Assembly: GCF_030268685.1 (NCBI RefSeq)
Contig: NZ_BSRQ01000008.1
Location: 235,127-299,126 of the forward strand
Reading direction: 5' to 3'
Source: Microtetraspora sp. NBRC 13810
GTDB lineage: Bacteria; Actinomycetota; Actinomycetes; Streptosporangiales; Streptosporangiaceae
Length of the DNA stretch: 64,000 bases
Made by a program: the position numbers and the translations under genes. Every line of letters starts with the position of its first letter. The first letter of the stretch is position 1. Positions 46,012 to 55,842 of the stretch are shown piece after piece. Below the pieces are notes generated by a model. That model did not search any database, was not told the DNA's origin, and saw only the letters and a program-made list of their open reading frames with translations.

Positions 46012-47283
46012 ATGGGCACATACGGCGAACATGATCAGGCCAGGTGGGCGCCGGAACCGCCGGGGAACCCGGAGCGGGGCGCGTTCGAGCGGGACAGGGC
46101 GCGGGTGCTGCACTCCGCCGCGCTGCGGAGGCTGGCCGCCAAGACCCAGGTGGTCGGGCCGGGCGAGACGCGCAGCCACGGCCAGCACATCCCGCGCACC
46201 CGGCTGACCCACTCGCTGGAGTGCGCCCAGATCGGCCGGGAGCTGGGCAAGGCGCTCGGGCGGGACCCCGACCTGGTGGAGACCGCCTGCCTGGCGCACG
46301 ACCTGGGGCATCCGCCGTTCGGGCACAACGGCGAGACCGCGCTCAACGAGCTGGCCGCCTCCTGCGGCGGCTTCGAGGGCAACGCGCAGAGCCTGCGGCT
46401 GCTCACCAGGCTGGAGGCCAAGGTGGTCACCGAGGACGGCCGCAGCGCCGGGCTCAACCTCACCAGGGCCGCGCTCGACGCCGCCTCCAAGTACCCGTGG
46501 GTGCGCGGCGCCGGGCCGGTCAAGGGCGCCTTCGACCGGGTGGGCGGGCCCTACGGCGTCTACGAGGACGACCTGCCGGTCTTCGAGTGGTTCCGGCACG
46601 GCGTCCCGCCCGGGAAGGTGAGCTTCGAGGCGCAGATCATGGACTGGTCCGACGACGTCGCCTACTCGGTGCACGACCTGGAGGACGCCCTGCACTCCGG
46701 GCACGTCACGCTGGAGGCCCTGCGGTCGGTGTCCGAGCGGGCGGAGATCTGCGAGCGCACCCTGGGCTGGTACCTGCCGGACGCCGACCCGGCCGAGCTG
46801 GAGGCCGTCCTCGCCCGGCTGGTCGACGAGCCGTACTGGCCGCGCCGGTTCGACGGCAGCCTCGCCGACCTGGCCGCGCTCAAGTCCCTGACCAGCACGC
46901 TCATCGGCCGCCTGTGCAGATCCGCCCAGCTCGCCACCTTGGAGGCGTACGGCCCGGCCGCCGGCCGGTACGGCGCGGACCTGGTCGTGCCGGAGCGGAC
47001 CAGGCTGGAGTGCGCGCTGCTGAAAGGCGTCACGGCGCATTATGTGATGTCACGAGACGACCACCACGCCAAGCAGCTCCGGCAGCGCGAGCTGATCGCG
47101 GAGCTGGCCTCCCTCATCACGCTCGGCGCGCCCGGCACCCTGGAGCCCGCGCTGCGCCCGGCCTTCGTCCAGGCGGCCGACGACGCGGCGCGGGTGCGGG
47201 TGGTCACGGACCAGATCGCCTCGCTGACCGACACCTCCGCGATCACCTGGCACGCCCGGCTCTCCGGCCGGGCGGCCGGCTGA
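46012..47283 (+). CDS. dgt: Deoxyguanosinetriphosphate triphosphohydrolase-like protein
   Basis: About 423 residues. The HD-domain metal site is visible: HIPRTRLTHSLECAQIGRELG, then ACLAHDLGHPPFGHNGETALNEL and IMDWSDDVAYSVHDLEDAL. The family hydrolyses dNTPs to nucleoside and triphosphate. ATG at 46012 (MGTYGEHDQARWAPEPPGNPERGAFERDRARVLHS) is favoured by family start position, with TAGGCT ten bases upstream as a possible -10 of a leaderless message; an in-frame GTG lies at 45979. Confidence 0.92.
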   Translation: MGTYGEHDQARWAPEPPGNPERGAFERDRARVLHSAALRRLAAKTQVVGPGETRSHGQHIPRTRLTHSLECAQIGRELGKALGRDPDLVETACLAHDLGHPPFGHNGETALNELAASCGGFEGNAQSLRLLTRLEAKVVTEDGRSAGLNLTRAALDAASKYPWVRGAGPVKGAFDRVGGPYGVYEDDLPVFEWFRHGVPPGKVSFEAQIMDWSDDVAYSVHDLEDALHSGHVTLEALRSVSERAEICERTLGWYLPDADPAELEAVLARLVDEPYWPRRFDGSLADLAALKSLTSTLIGRLCRSAQLATLEAYGPAAGRYGADLVVPERTRLECALLKGVTAHYVMSRDDHHAKQLRQRELIAELASLITLGAPGTLEPALRPAFVQAADDAARVRVVTDQIASLTDTSAITWHARLSGRAAG

Positions 47284-47286
47284 CGG

Positions 47287-47303
47287 CGGCGGCTCAGCCG
47301 CCG
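47287..47303. terminator. Short hairpin at the convergent dgt/LytM junction
   Basis: CGGCGGC and GCCGCCG around TCA form a 7-bp stem between two convergent genes only 10 bp apart. It overlaps the last codons of the minus-strand gene. Confidence 0.55.
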
Positions 47304-48223
47304 ATCGGCTCCAGCACGGAGGGCCGGGGCTGCACGGGGCGCTGCGGCTTCTTCTTCGTCGGGGTCGGGGAGGGCGCCGGCGGCGGCGCGGGGGCCGTGA
47401 CCGGTGGCTTGCTCGCGCACAGGATCTTGCAGGCGGGCTTCGCGCCGAGTTCCCGCCTGAGGTCGAGCGTCTCCTGCCGGGGGGAGAGCGTGCGGTTGCC
47501 GTCACGCCAGGCGTCGAGGTAGTCCCACGGCTTCACCATGCCCCGGCGGACCCACCACAGGCTCGGGTCGGCCTTCCAGGAGATGGAGAAGTAGAGGTTG
47601 GTCGCCGTGTCCCGGGAGTTGCCGGAGTTGCCGATCTCCCCGAGGGTCTGGCCGGCCCTGACCTTCGCGCCCGGCTTGAGGTCCTCGGCGACCGAGTCCA
47701 GGTGGCCGCCGAGGTAGCGCACGCCGTCCTCGCCGATGACGCTCACGAACCTGCCCTCACGGGTGGGACCGAGGTCCAGATCGGGGTTCCAGGTGTCGTC
47801 CGCGGCGACCTCGTCCACCGTGCCGTTCACCGGGGAGACGAACGCGCAGCCCCGGTTGGCCCAGATCGTCGTCTTGGGGGTCACCAGGAGCTTGCGGGCG
47901 TACTTCGCCTTGCAGCCCTTGACCGGGAAGACGTAGGAGTAGTCGCTGACCTTCGGCGGCGGCACCACCACCGGCTCGTCGCCGGCCGGCCGTCGTACGG
48001 GCGACTGCGGCACCGCGACCGGAGAGGTCGGCTCGATGTCGTCCGCGGGGGCGGCCTGCGGGACCGCGCCCGCGGCGGGCACCGGCGCCGCGGCCGTGCC
48101 GCCCGCCGTGCCCTCGGCCGTGGCAGCGCCCGTGCCGCCCGTCCCGCCGGTGGACGCGCAGGCGCCCGTGACGAGTACGGCGCTCACCAAGACGGCGAGA
48201 CGCCCCAGATGCCCCGATCGCAT
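47294..48223 (-). CDS. LytM/M23-fold lipoprotein lacking zinc ligands
   Basis: About 309 residues. Lipoprotein signal (VSAVLVTGACAS), a low-complexity Ala/Gly/Thr/Pro linker, then a LytM/M23 beta-fold (residues about 100-230) and a proline-rich C-terminal tail. The domain keeps GEDGVRYLGGHLDSV, VRAGQTLGEIGNSGNS, but the HxxxD ligand region reads TIWANRGCAF and the final HLHF motif reads NLYFSI, so the zinc site is lost. Likely a non-hydrolytic regulator of cell-wall enzymes. A longer frame reaches 48304. Confidence 0.85.
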   Translation of the reverse strand: MRSGHLGRLAVLVSAVLVTGACASTGGTGGTGAATAEGTAGGTAAAPVPAAGAVPQAAPADDIEPTSPVAVPQSPVRRPAGDEPVVVPPPKVSDYSYVFPVKGCKAKYARKLLVTPKTTIWANRGCAFVSPVNGTVDEVAADDTWNPDLDLGPTREGRFVSVIGEDGVRYLGGHLDSVAEDLKPGAKVRAGQTLGEIGNSGNSRDTATNLYFSISWKADPSLWWVRRGMVKPWDYLDAWRDGNRTLSPRQETLDLRRELGAKPACKILCASKPPVTAPAPPPAPSPTPTKKKPQRPVQPRPSVLEPIGG

Positions 48224-48372
48224 GTTGTCCACCCGCGTAACTTTTCCAGACTGAGCAAGTACCTTTGTAACGGAAGTTCCCTTTGGTGACGACCTGTTCG
48301 CCAAACTCGGGCCAGACCGGTCAGGCAGACACCGCGCGACGGTGACGCCGGCGCCCCAATAGACTCAACCGT

Positions 48373-50364
48373 GTGGCAGGGCGCATCAGTGACGACGACA
48401 TCGCGCTCGTGAGGGAGCGTTCACCGATCGCGGAGGTGGTGGGAGAGCACACCCAGCTCCGCAACGCCGGTGGCGGCAACCTCAAGGGGCTGTGCCCCTT
48501 CCATGACGAGAAGAGCCCGTCCTTCAACGTCACCCCGGCCCGCGGATACTGGTACTGCTTCGGCTGCGGCGAGGGCGGCGACGTCATCACGTTCGTCCGC
48601 AGGCTGGAGCATCTGAGCTTCGCCGAGGCGATCGAGCGCCTGGCGCAGCGGGCCGGCATCCAGCTCCGCTACGAGCAGGGCGGTTACGTGCCCGGCCGGG
48701 AGCAGGGCGAGCGCACCAGGCTGGTCGAGGCGCACCGGGCCGCCGCCGAGTACTACGCGGAGCAGCTCGGCACCCCCGACGCGTCGGTGGGGCGGCAGTT
48801 CCTGTCCGAGCGCGGCTTCGAGCGGGTCGACGCCGAGCTCTTCGGCGTGGGATTCGCGCACCGCGACTGGGACCGGCTGGCCAGGCACCTCATGGGCCGC
48901 GGCTTCAGCGCCGCCGAGCTGATCAAGGGCGGCCTGGCCAAGGAGGGGCGCAGGGGGCCGATCGACCGGTTCCGCGGCAGGCTCGTCTGGCCGATCCGCG
49001 ACATCACCGGCGACACCATCGGCTTCGGCGCCCGCAAGCTGTTCGACGGCGACGACGGCCCCAAATACCTCAACACGCCGGAAAGCCCGCTGTACAAGAA
49101 GAGCGAGGTCCTCTACGGGGTGGACCTCGCCAAGCGGGAGATCTCCAAGCGTTCGCAGGCCGTGATCGTCGAGGGTTACACCGACGTGATGGCCTGTCAC
49201 CTGGCCGGCGTGCCGACCGCCGTGGCCACCTGCGGCACCGCCTTCGGCGAGGAGCACATCAAGGTCCTGCGCCGGCTGCTGCTGGACCAGGCGGAGTTCC
49301 GCGGCGAGGTGGTGTTCACCTTCGACGGCGACTCCGCCGGTCAGAAGGCCGCGCTGCGCGCCTTCGCCGACGAGCAGAAATTCGTCACGCAGACCTTCGT
49401 CGCCGTCCAGCCCGACGGCCTCGACCCCTGCGACCTGCGCGTCAAGCAGGGCGACGCCGCGATCAGAGACCTCATCGCGAGCAGGGAGCCGCTGTTCGCC
49501 TTCGCCGTGCGCAGCGTGATCAACCGCTACGACCTGGCCACCAACGAGGGCAAGCTCGCCGCCCTCGACGCCGCCGCGCCCATCGTGGCCTCGATCAAGG
49601 ACCGCGCCCTGCGGCAGATGTACGCGGTGGACCTCGACCGCTGGCTCGGCTTCATGAACGAGCGGCTCGTGGTGGACCGGATCATGGAGGTGGCGGGCAC
49701 GGCGCCCGCCGCCGCCCAAGGCGCGCGCGGCAGGCGCTCCCCGTCCACGCAGGCCGCCCCGCAGTCCGGGCGCTCCGCCCAGCCCGGTCAGCGTACGCCG
49801 TCCGGGCGCTCCGGCCAGCCCGGCCAGGGCGCGCCGTCCGGGCGTCCCGGGCAGACCGGGCCGCAGGCGCAGCAGCGCCGCGCCGACCCCACCGACCCCG
49901 GCATCCGGGTCGAGGGCGAGGTGCTCAAGATGGCCGTCCAGCGCCCCGCGCTGCTCGGCCCCGGCTTCGACACCCTCGGCCCCCAGTCGTTCACGCTGCC
50001 CGAGTACGTGTCGCTCTACGCCTGGATCCTCGCGGCCGGCGGCGCCACCGCCGCGGGCGCCGGCGGCAGGGAGTGGATCGACCGCCTTCTCGACGGCGCC
50101 GACGACGCCCTCCGCCCCATGATCACCAGATTCGCCGTGGAGGAGCTCCGCAGCGACCTCAACGGCGAGGAGCGGTACGGCGCCGCCATGCTGGCCGCGC
50201 TGGAGGCGATCACCGTCGACCGCGCCATCGCCCAGGTCAAGTCCCGCCTCCAGCGCCTCAACCCGATAGACGAACAACCCGAGTACAACCGCCTCTTCGG
50301 CGACCTCGTAGCCCTCGAACAACAACGCCGCATCCTCCGCGAACGCGCCGCCGGCAACGCCTGA
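48373..50364 (+). CDS. dnaG: DNA primase
   Basis: A 663-residue primase. The CHC2 zinc finger is [13 protein letters not shown]...[12 protein letters not shown]; the catalytic core has [13 protein letters not shown] and [12 protein letters not shown] (toprim). A Gly/Ser/Pro/Gln linker with repeating GRS-GQPGQ units (residues about 450-500) leads to the helicase-binding C-terminal domain. GTG start. The next gene is a sigma-70 factor, echoing the dnaG-rpoD neighbourhood. Confidence 0.97.
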   Translation: MAGRISDDDIALVRERSPIAEVVGEHTQLRNAGGGNLKGLCPFHDEKSPSFNVTPARGYWYCFGCGEGGDVITFVRRLEHLSFAEAIERLAQRAGIQLRYEQGGYVPGREQGERTRLVEAHRAAAEYYAEQLGTPDASVGRQFLSERGFERVDAELFGVGFAHRDWDRLARHLMGRGFSAAELIKGGLAKEGRRGPIDRFRGRLVWPIRDITGDTIGFGARKLFDGDDGPKYLNTPESPLYKKSEVLYGVDLAKREISKRSQAVIVEGYTDVMACHLAGVPTAVATCGTAFGEEHIKVLRRLLLDQAEFRGEVVFTFDGDSAGQKAALRAFADEQKFVTQTFVAVQPDGLDPCDLRVKQGDAAIRDLIASREPLFAFAVRSVINRYDLATNEGKLAALDAAAPIVASIKDRALRQMYAVDLDRWLGFMNERLVVDRIMEVAGTAPAAAQGARGRRSPSTQAAPQSGRSAQPGQRTPSGRSGQPGQGAPSGRPGQTGPQAQQRRADPTDPGIRVEGEVLKMAVQRPALLGPGFDTLGPQSFTLPEYVSLYAWILAAGGATAAGAGGREWIDRLLDGADDALRPMITRFAVEELRSDLNGEERYGAAMLAALEAITVDRAIAQVKSRLQRLNPIDEQPEYNRLFGDLVALEQQRRILRERAAGNA

Positions 50365-51002
50365 CCCCGTCCCGCCCGCCCCGCACGCCCGCCCCGGTCT
50401 GCCCGGTCTGCACGCCCGCCCCGATCCGCTCGTCCGGCAAGGGCCGCGCGGCCCGCACGTCCGGCGTGTGCCGCGCGGCTGCCGCGCGCCCTCGCACGGT
50501 GTCCGGTGAGTGCGCCGCCACCCGTCCGAGAGTCGCCCGCCCTGCGCGCCCCGTACGGCGATGCGTCGTACATCCGGATGTGGCATACATCGGATGTGCC
50601 GTAGATCGAGGGCGCCCCCTCCACACCTCCTGCGGCGCTGTCCGGGCCGCCGGAACCGCCCCCCACCCCCTCCGCGGCGACGGGTGCGCGGGCGGAAGTG
50701 CCCCGCTCGGCCGACGGTAGGAAAGATCTTCGGCGTGATACCTATTTGCGATCTTTCATCGTGCGGAAAGATCTGACCGGCGTTCTCAACTCGTTGTGGC
50801 CGGTCCGGCGCAGGCTCCCAGGGCGGGTCCCGTTCCGGTCGAGAACCGCCAGGTCGAACTGATCGCGTAAATTGCTTTACTTTCCTGGTCGCGGATCTGC
50901 CAAACCTTAATTTGATCTCGTTTTGGTAATGACCCGCGCCTTACCTTCGGTGACAAAAATAGGTCTGCCGTTTTACGGGCCCAATACAGCAGACTGTCTT
51001 GC
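50365..51002. other. Long intergenic region before the sigma factor
   Basis: About 640 bp with no convincing gene. Features seen: a duplicated Gly-poor segment GCACGCCCGCCCCG (near 50380 and 50410); two dyads with identical ACATC/GATGT arms at 50570-50581 and 50587-50597; three AAAGATC-containing elements (GAAAGATC at 50721, inverted GATCTTTC at 50750, GAAAGATC at 50766); and an AT-richer tract from 50870 to 50990 holding the sigma-gene promoter. Confidence 0.6.
50721..50773. repeat. Three GAAAGATC elements upstream of the sigma gene
   Basis: GAAAGATC at 50721-50728 and 50766-50773, and its exact complement GATCTTTC at 50750-50757. The first and second form an inverted pair 29 bp apart start to start. 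They could be binding sites or an RNA stem. No known regulator is matched. Confidence 0.5.
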
Positions 51003-52151
51003 GTGGGTGCATCGGTGCTGCCAAGTGGGCCGCCATCGGTAGACCAGGTGGCGGACCTCGTTGCTAAGGGAAGGGAGCGCGGAAGCGTCACGGTTGACGA
51101 CGTGGCCGCCGCGCTTGACCGATCCGAGCTGCCGTCCGACGCGCTGGAGCGCGTGGTGCGGATGCTCGCCGAACACGGAGTGGAAGTCCTCGAACCGCAG
51201 GCTGACGACGACGCCGCGCGGGTCGATGAGGAAGACGTCGGCAAACGCGCGCCAACGAGCGATCTCGTCCGCATCTATCTGCGCGAGATCGGCCGGGTGC
51301 CGCTGCTGACCGCTGAGGAGGAGGTGGAGCTCGCCAAATGCATCGAGGCGGGACTGTTCGCCGAGGACAAGCTGGCCAACGACGTCGCACGCCGGGCCTT
51401 CCCCGAGTTCAGGGAGCTCGTCTGGGAGGGCAATCGGGCCAAGCAGCGCCTGATCGAGGCCAATCTGCGCCTCGTGGTGTCGATCGCCAAGCGGTATGTG
51501 GGCCGCGGCATGCTGTTCCTGGACCTGATCCAGGAGGGCAACCTGGGCCTGATCCGGGCGGTGGAGAAATTCGACTACACGAAGGGCTATAAGTTCTCCA
51601 CCTATGCGACCTGGTGGATCCGCCAGGCGATCACCCGTGCCATCGCCGACCAGGCGCGCACCATCCGCATTCCGGTGCACATGGTCGAGACGATCAACAA
51701 GCTGGTGCGGGTCCAGCGGCAGTTGCACCAGGACCTCGGCCGGGAGCCCGCGCCGGAGGAGATCGCGCTGGAGATGGACCTGCCCGTGGACCGGGTGGTC
51801 GAGATCCAGCGGATCGCCCAGGAGCCGGTGTCCCTCCAGTCGCCGATCGGCGAGGAGGACTCCGACCTCGGCGACTTCATCGAGGACGCCGACGCGGTGG
51901 TGCCGATGGAGGCGGCCGCCTTCATCATGCTCCAGGACCAGCTCGACGACATCCTCGCGACGTTGTCTGACCGGGAACAGCGCATCATCCAGTTGCGCTT
52001 CGGCCTCTCCGACGGCCACCCGCGGACCTTGGAAGAGGTCGGCAGGGAGTTCGGCGTCACGAGGGAGCGGATCCGCCAGATCGAGTCCAAGACCTTGGCC
52101 AAGCTGCGCCACCCGACCCGCGCGCAGATGCTCAAGGACTACCTCGACTGA
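51003..52151 (+). CDS. RNA polymerase sigma-70 family factor, HrdA-like
   Basis: A 382-residue sigma factor with regions 1.2 ([32 protein letters not shown]), 2 ([56 protein letters not shown]), 3 and 4.2 ([30 protein letters not shown]). The N-terminus has a short region 1.1-like fold ([33 protein letters not shown]) but lacks the long basic, Ala/Pro-rich extension of the principal HrdB sigma. Its place beside dnaG suggests the HrdA branch; whether it is principal or auxiliary here is open. GTG start. Confidence 0.92.
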   Translation: MGASVLPSGPPSVDQVADLVAKGRERGSVTVDDVAAALDRSELPSDALERVVRMLAEHGVEVLEPQADDDAARVDEEDVGKRAPTSDLVRIYLREIGRVPLLTAEEEVELAKCIEAGLFAEDKLANDVARRAFPEFRELVWEGNRAKQRLIEANLRLVVSIAKRYVGRGMLFLDLIQEGNLGLIRAVEKFDYTKGYKFSTYATWWIRQAITRAIADQARTIRIPVHMVETINKLVRVQRQLHQDLGREPAPEEIALEMDLPVDRVVEIQRIAQEPVSLQSPIGEEDSDLGDFIEDADAVVPMEAAAFIMLQDQLDDILATLSDREQRIIQLRFGLSDGHPRTLEEVGREFGVTRERIRQIESKTLAKLRHPTRAQMLKDYLD

Positions 52152-52172
52152 GATCCGAGGCTGAAATGGGAC

Positions 52173-52197
52173 GGTGACCCGGAACCTCCGGGTCACC
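52173..52197 (+). terminator. Terminator after the sigma gene
   Basis: A perfect 10-bp stem (GGTGACCCGG / CCGGGTCACC) with a five-base loop, 21 bases after the stop. Confidence 0.8.
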
Positions 52198-52409
52198 GCC
52201 CTCAGCGTTCCCCTCCCGGCGACCGGTGGGGACCGATCGGGCGTCCTGGAACACAGTCGTAAGGTGCGGCATCGGGCCGGAAGGTCCTTCCTGATCAAGG
52301 GGGACCGCGGCGTCGGCGGTTCCCGTGGTCGCGGCCACGCCGGGTGGCGTGCCGGACACGCTAGGTCAGGACGGTGCTCGCGCTGTTTCCGGACGGAAAC
52401 CCTGCTGGT

Positions 52410-53609
52410 TCAGATCAGGTTCATCCGCCACGCCAGTCCGCGCAGATCCCGGCCGCCCGCTCGGTCGAGCATGTCGGTGACCAGCTCCCGGATCAGCGGA
52501 TGGTTGTGCACCTGTACCGGTGAGAGCCGCTCGGCATGCTTCAGCTCGCGCACCGCCTCGACGCCGCGGTCCAGCATGCCGAGCGCGCGGGCCTTCTCGA
52601 CGTGCAGGGCGGCCCGCCGGTTGTCCGACGCCAGCGCGCGCGGGTCCACCTCCGACGCGAACCGGAGAGCGTCGCCGGGGCGCCCAGCCTCCACCGCGAG
52701 GGAAGCGCGCCACACGCCGACGTTGGCGACGCCGAACAGCTCGAACGCCTCCGGCGCGTCGCCCAGGGGTTCGGCCAGCCGGGCCGCCTCCGCGGCCTGC
52801 TCGGCCGCCCCGTCGTGGTCGCCCTGGACCTCGCGCGACAGGGCCGCGCTCAGCCTCAGCATTCCGTGCACCTGATGGGCGAACGGGTCGTCGCCGATGT
52901 GCGGCTCCACCTCGTCGGCGATCCGCGCCGCCACCATGAGCGGCTTGGGCTTGTTCGCCGAGCTGCGGGCATGCGCCTGGCCGTAGGCCGCGGCACCGCG
53001 CCACACCGGATCGCCGAGCAGGTCGGCGGCCTGTCTGCCGCGTTCGCCGCTGATGTAGGCGAGGTTCGTCTCACCCAGATGGCGCAGCATCGCCGTGCCG
53101 TCGGACCCGCAGGCAAGCACGAGGAGCTTGAGCGCCTCGCTGCGCGCCGGTTCCCGGCCGGCGGCGGCGTGCGCGTACAGTTCGCCGATCACCGCGGGGA
53201 GGATGCGGGCGATGGTCGCGTAGTCGGCATGACGCAGCGCCGCGTCCGCCTCACCCAGCTCGGCGCGCAGGACGTCGAGGGGCCGTGCGCGGATGTCGGG
53301 AGGGTCGTCCGGCGCGGCGTCCATGAGGACCCGCTGAAGCGGCATCAGGTTGTAGTGCCGCCGCTCCGGGCGGATCTCCGGGGCGGGGCCGCCGAGAAGG
53401 AAGTCCGCGGACACCTGGAGCGCCTCGGCGAGGGCCGCGATGTCGGAGCGCCGGTCCAGCCGCGCACGCCCGTTCTCGATCTTGCTCAGCCAGCCCTTGG
53501 AACGACCTGCGAGTCCGGCGAGCGCCTCCAGGCTGATGCCCCTGGCGCGGCGTGCGGCACGCACGTTTCCGCCGATCCGCCGCGCCCCGCCGTCATCGGG
53601 TGCAGTCAT
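52410..53609 (-). CDS. XRE-family regulator with TPR-like C-terminal domain
   Basis: A 399-residue protein. The helix-turn-helix is NVRAARRARGISLEALAGLAGRSKGWLSKIENGRARLDRRSDIAALAEALQVSADFLL (residues about 15-72). The remainder is helical, with repeated A-x-A-A-x-A-x-x-L/P patterns of tetratricopeptide type, a layout common in actinomycete regulators that sense peptides or control development. Monocistronic. Target unknown. Confidence 0.88.
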   Translation of the reverse strand: MTAPDDGGARRIGGNVRAARRARGISLEALAGLAGRSKGWLSKIENGRARLDRRSDIAALAEALQVSADFLLGGPAPEIRPERRHYNLMPLQRVLMDAAPDDPPDIRARPLDVLRAELGEADAALRHADYATIARILPAVIGELYAHAAAGREPARSEALKLLVLACGSDGTAMLRHLGETNLAYISGERGRQAADLLGDPVWRGAAAYGQAHARSSANKPKPLMVAARIADEVEPHIGDDPFAHQVHGMLRLSAALSREVQGDHDGAAEQAAEAARLAEPLGDAPEAFELFGVANVGVWRASLAVEAGRPGDALRFASEVDPRALASDNRRAALHVEKARALGMLDRGVEAVRELKHAERLSPVQVHNHPLIRELVTDMLDRAGGRDLRGLAWRMNLI

Positions 53610-53921
53610 GGCATACCTTCGATGGTGGGTCCGTCAGCACTGCCCACGGTACGCGGCCCGCGGGCAGGAGGGGCGGGGAACGGGTGAACGCTCGCGCGGT
53701 GGGCGCCTCACCGGGAGACCGCTCCCTCCGTGGGCGGGCAACGCTCTTCATCGCGTGTTCCCGGAGCGGTGCGGGTGTCACGGGGGGTGGGGGAGTGAAG
53801 GGCGGCCCTGATCAGGGGATTCGGGTCGGCGCGTAGGTATCAAGTGCCACTCAGCGGGCATCAAGCACATTGGACAGCACATCCCCTCTTGTGCTGAAAG
53901 TTCAGGGAGCAGACAGGATCG
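53610..53921. other. Divergent intergenic region, XRE regulator / glycoside hydrolase
   Basis: 312 bp without a gene. It contains a stem-loop at 53875-53896 (CAGCACA / TGTGCTG, eight-base loop) in the probable untranslated leader of the hydrolase, with a second AGCACA just before it at 53863. No further element is clear. Confidence 0.5.
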
Positions 53922-55211
53922 ATGGAGGCGCGGCCGGGGGTCGACGACGCCGCGCTCGGGCGCGAGGCGCAAGCCGTGCTCGACGCGAACTGGACGGGAT
54001 CCGCCACGGTGCCCGCCCCGGGGCTCTACCCGCACCAGTGGAGCCTCGACTCCGCGTACGTCGCGATAGGTCTCGCCCGCGGCAACCCCGAGCGGGCCCG
54101 TGCCGAGCTGGCTAACCTCTTCCGCGGGCAGTGGCGCACCGGCATGGTGCCGCACATCGTCTTCCACAGCACCGCCAACTACTTCCCCGGCCCGCCGGTG
54201 TGGCGCTCGCACGAGTGCGCCGACGCGCCGAACGGGCTCGCCACCTCCGGGCTGACCCAGCCGCCGTTGCAGGCGCTCGCCGTGTGGTGGCTGTGGCGGC
54301 ACGCCGCCGCCGACCCGCAGGCCCGCGCGTTCGTCCGGCACGTCTACCCGCTGCTGCTGGCCCAGCACCGCTACCTGGAGACCGCCCGCGACCTCGGCGG
54401 GGACGGCCTCGCGGCGATCGTGCACCCCTGGGAGTCGGGCATGGACGACAGCCCGGCCTGGGACCCGCCGCTCGACGCGCTGCCCACCGTCCGGTACGCC
54501 TACCACCGCGAGGAGCTCCCCGACCGGCACCCGGACAACCACCACGACCGGTACGTCTGGCTGGCCCTGCGCTACCGCGACTCCGGCTACAGCGCGGCCT
54601 ACCTGCGCCAGGAGCACCCGTTCGCGATCGAGGACCCGCTGTTCAACGCGATCTGGCTGGCCTCCTGCGAGGCCCTCGCCGAGCTGGCCCCGGTCGCGGG
54701 CGCCGACCCCCGGGGCGTGCTGGAGACCGCCGAGCGGATCAGGTGGGCGCTGACCGCCCGGCTGTGGGACGGCCTGTTCTACGCGCGCGACCTGCGGGCC
54801 GGGCGGCTCATCCCGGTCGCCACCGTGGGCTCCTTCGGGCCGCTGCTCGACCCGCGGATGCCGGTGGACCGGGTCGCCGCCCTGGTCGGGGTGCTGGAGT
54901 CGGTGCGGTTCATGGGCGCGACCGGCTATCCGGTGCCGAGCTGCGAGATCAGGGCCGCCGAGTTCGACCGGGCGCGCTACTGGCGGGGCCCTTCGTGGGT
55001 GAACACCAACTGGCTGCTGCGCCACGCCGCCGCCACCCACCAACTGACCGACCTCGCGCACGCCCTGGAGGCGTGCACGCTCAGGCTGGTACGGCAGGCC
55101 GGCTTCCGCGAGTGCTTCGACCCCTTCGACGGCAGCGGCCGGGGCTGCCGGGACTTCTCCTGGTCCGCGGCGCTCACCCTGGATCTGCTCGCCGATAGCG
55201 TGGACCCATGA
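53922..55211 (+). CDS. MGH1-like glycoside hydrolase (GH63-type, glucosylglycerate hydrolase-like)
   Basis: A 429-residue (alpha/alpha)6 barrel enzyme. Motifs YPHQWSLDSAYVAIGLARG, GMVPHIVF, HPWESGMDDSPAWD and YWRGPSWVNTNWLLRHA are those of the mannosylglycerate/glucosylglycerate hydrolase group. It lacks a signal peptide, so it probably degrades a cytoplasmic compatible solute. Asp in WDSGMDDSP and Glu near the C-terminus are expected catalytic positions. Stop overlaps the next gene as ATGA. Confidence 0.87.
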   Translation: MEARPGVDDAALGREAQAVLDANWTGSATVPAPGLYPHQWSLDSAYVAIGLARGNPERARAELANLFRGQWRTGMVPHIVFHSTANYFPGPPVWRSHECADAPNGLATSGLTQPPLQALAVWWLWRHAAADPQARAFVRHVYPLLLAQHRYLETARDLGGDGLAAIVHPWESGMDDSPAWDPPLDALPTVRYAYHREELPDRHPDNHHDRYVWLALRYRDSGYSAAYLRQEHPFAIEDPLFNAIWLASCEALAELAPVAGADPRGVLETAERIRWALTARLWDGLFYARDLRAGRLIPVATVGSFGPLLDPRMPVDRVAALVGVLESVRFMGATGYPVPSCEIRAAEFDRARYWRGPSWVNTNWLLRHAAATHQLTDLAHALEACTLRLVRQAGFRECFDPFDGSGRGCRDFSWSAALTLDLLADSVDP

Positions 55212-55684
55212 GGTTCAGCTTCGGCTCGCGCCGCCCTCCCGCCGACATCCGGATCGAGCCAGGGGACCGCGTCCTCGCCCACGCCGCGACCGGCGACGGC
55301 GAGCACGTCGTGGCCACCGACCGGGCTCTCTACCTGCCGGGCGGCACCCGGCTGCCCTGGGAGCGGATCGACCGCGGCACCTGGGACGAGGAGGGCCTGC
55401 GCGTCACCACCACGGATGGCGCCACGTACACCGCCCGGCTGACCGAGCCCGGCCGGCTGCCGGAGACGGTGCGCGAGCGGGTGACCGCCTCCATCGTCGT
55501 CACGCAGTACGTCACGCTGTCGCGCGGCGGGGGAGTGCGTCTCGTGGCACGCCGCCCACCGGCCGGCGGCGGCGACCTCACCTGGGAGTTCGTCTTCGAC
55601 GAGGGTCTGGACCCGGCCGACCCGGGGCTGCGCGCACACGCCGAGCAGGCCCTGGAGGCGGTCCGGCGCAACTACGGCGTCTGA
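55208..55684 (+). CDS. Conserved hypothetical protein, PH-like fold suspected
   Basis: A 158-residue soluble protein (DIRIEPGDRVLAHAATGDGEHVVATDRALYLPGGTRLPWERIDRGTWDEEGLRV) with alternating beta pattern reminiscent of bacterial PH-like domains. Similar short proteins occur next to tRNA-Asn in actinomycetes. It is translationally coupled to the glycoside hydrolase. Function unknown. Its stop lies in the first unit of a tandem repeat. Confidence 0.8.
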   Translation: MRFSFGSRRPPADIRIEPGDRVLAHAATGDGEHVVATDRALYLPGGTRLPWERIDRGTWDEEGLRVTTTDGATYTARLTEPGRLPETVRERVTASIVVTQYVTLSRGGGVRLVARRPPAGGGDLTWEFVFDEGLDPADPGLRAHAEQALEAVRRNYGV

Positions 55685-55790
55685 GCCCGCCCAGGCATGG
55701 GCGAAAGCGTCTGAGCCCGCCCAGGCGCGGGCGAAGGCGTCTGGGCCCGCCTGGGGGAAGGCCCCGAGACCGCCCGAGGCATGGGCGCAG
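55677..55790 (+). repeat. 30-bp tandem repeat across a stop codon
   Basis: Units begin at 55677, 55707 and 55737 (GCGTCTGAGCCCGCCCAGGC core), with a degenerate fourth from 55761. The first contains the TGA (55682-55684) of the preceding gene, and the second repeats the same TGA exactly. Units contain self-complementary CGCCCAGGCATGGGCG. Confidence 0.85.
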
Positions 55791-55799
55791 GACGCGCGG

Positions 55800-55828
55800 A
55801 AGGGCTCCCCGGCGGCCGGGGAGCCCTT
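55800..55828. terminator. Bidirectional terminator
   Basis: A perfect 13-bp stem (AAGGGCTCCCCGG and its complement) with loop CGG between convergent genes ending at 55684 and 55843. The flanking AA/TT gives short U-tracts both ways. Confidence 0.85.
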
Positions 55829-55842
55829 CTGCGTCCTCCGGG

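Noticed and set aside
50258-50776. Short open frames in the region before the sigma gene
   Set aside because: Arg/Pro-rich, no start signals, inconsistent between strands; the region is better explained as regulatory.
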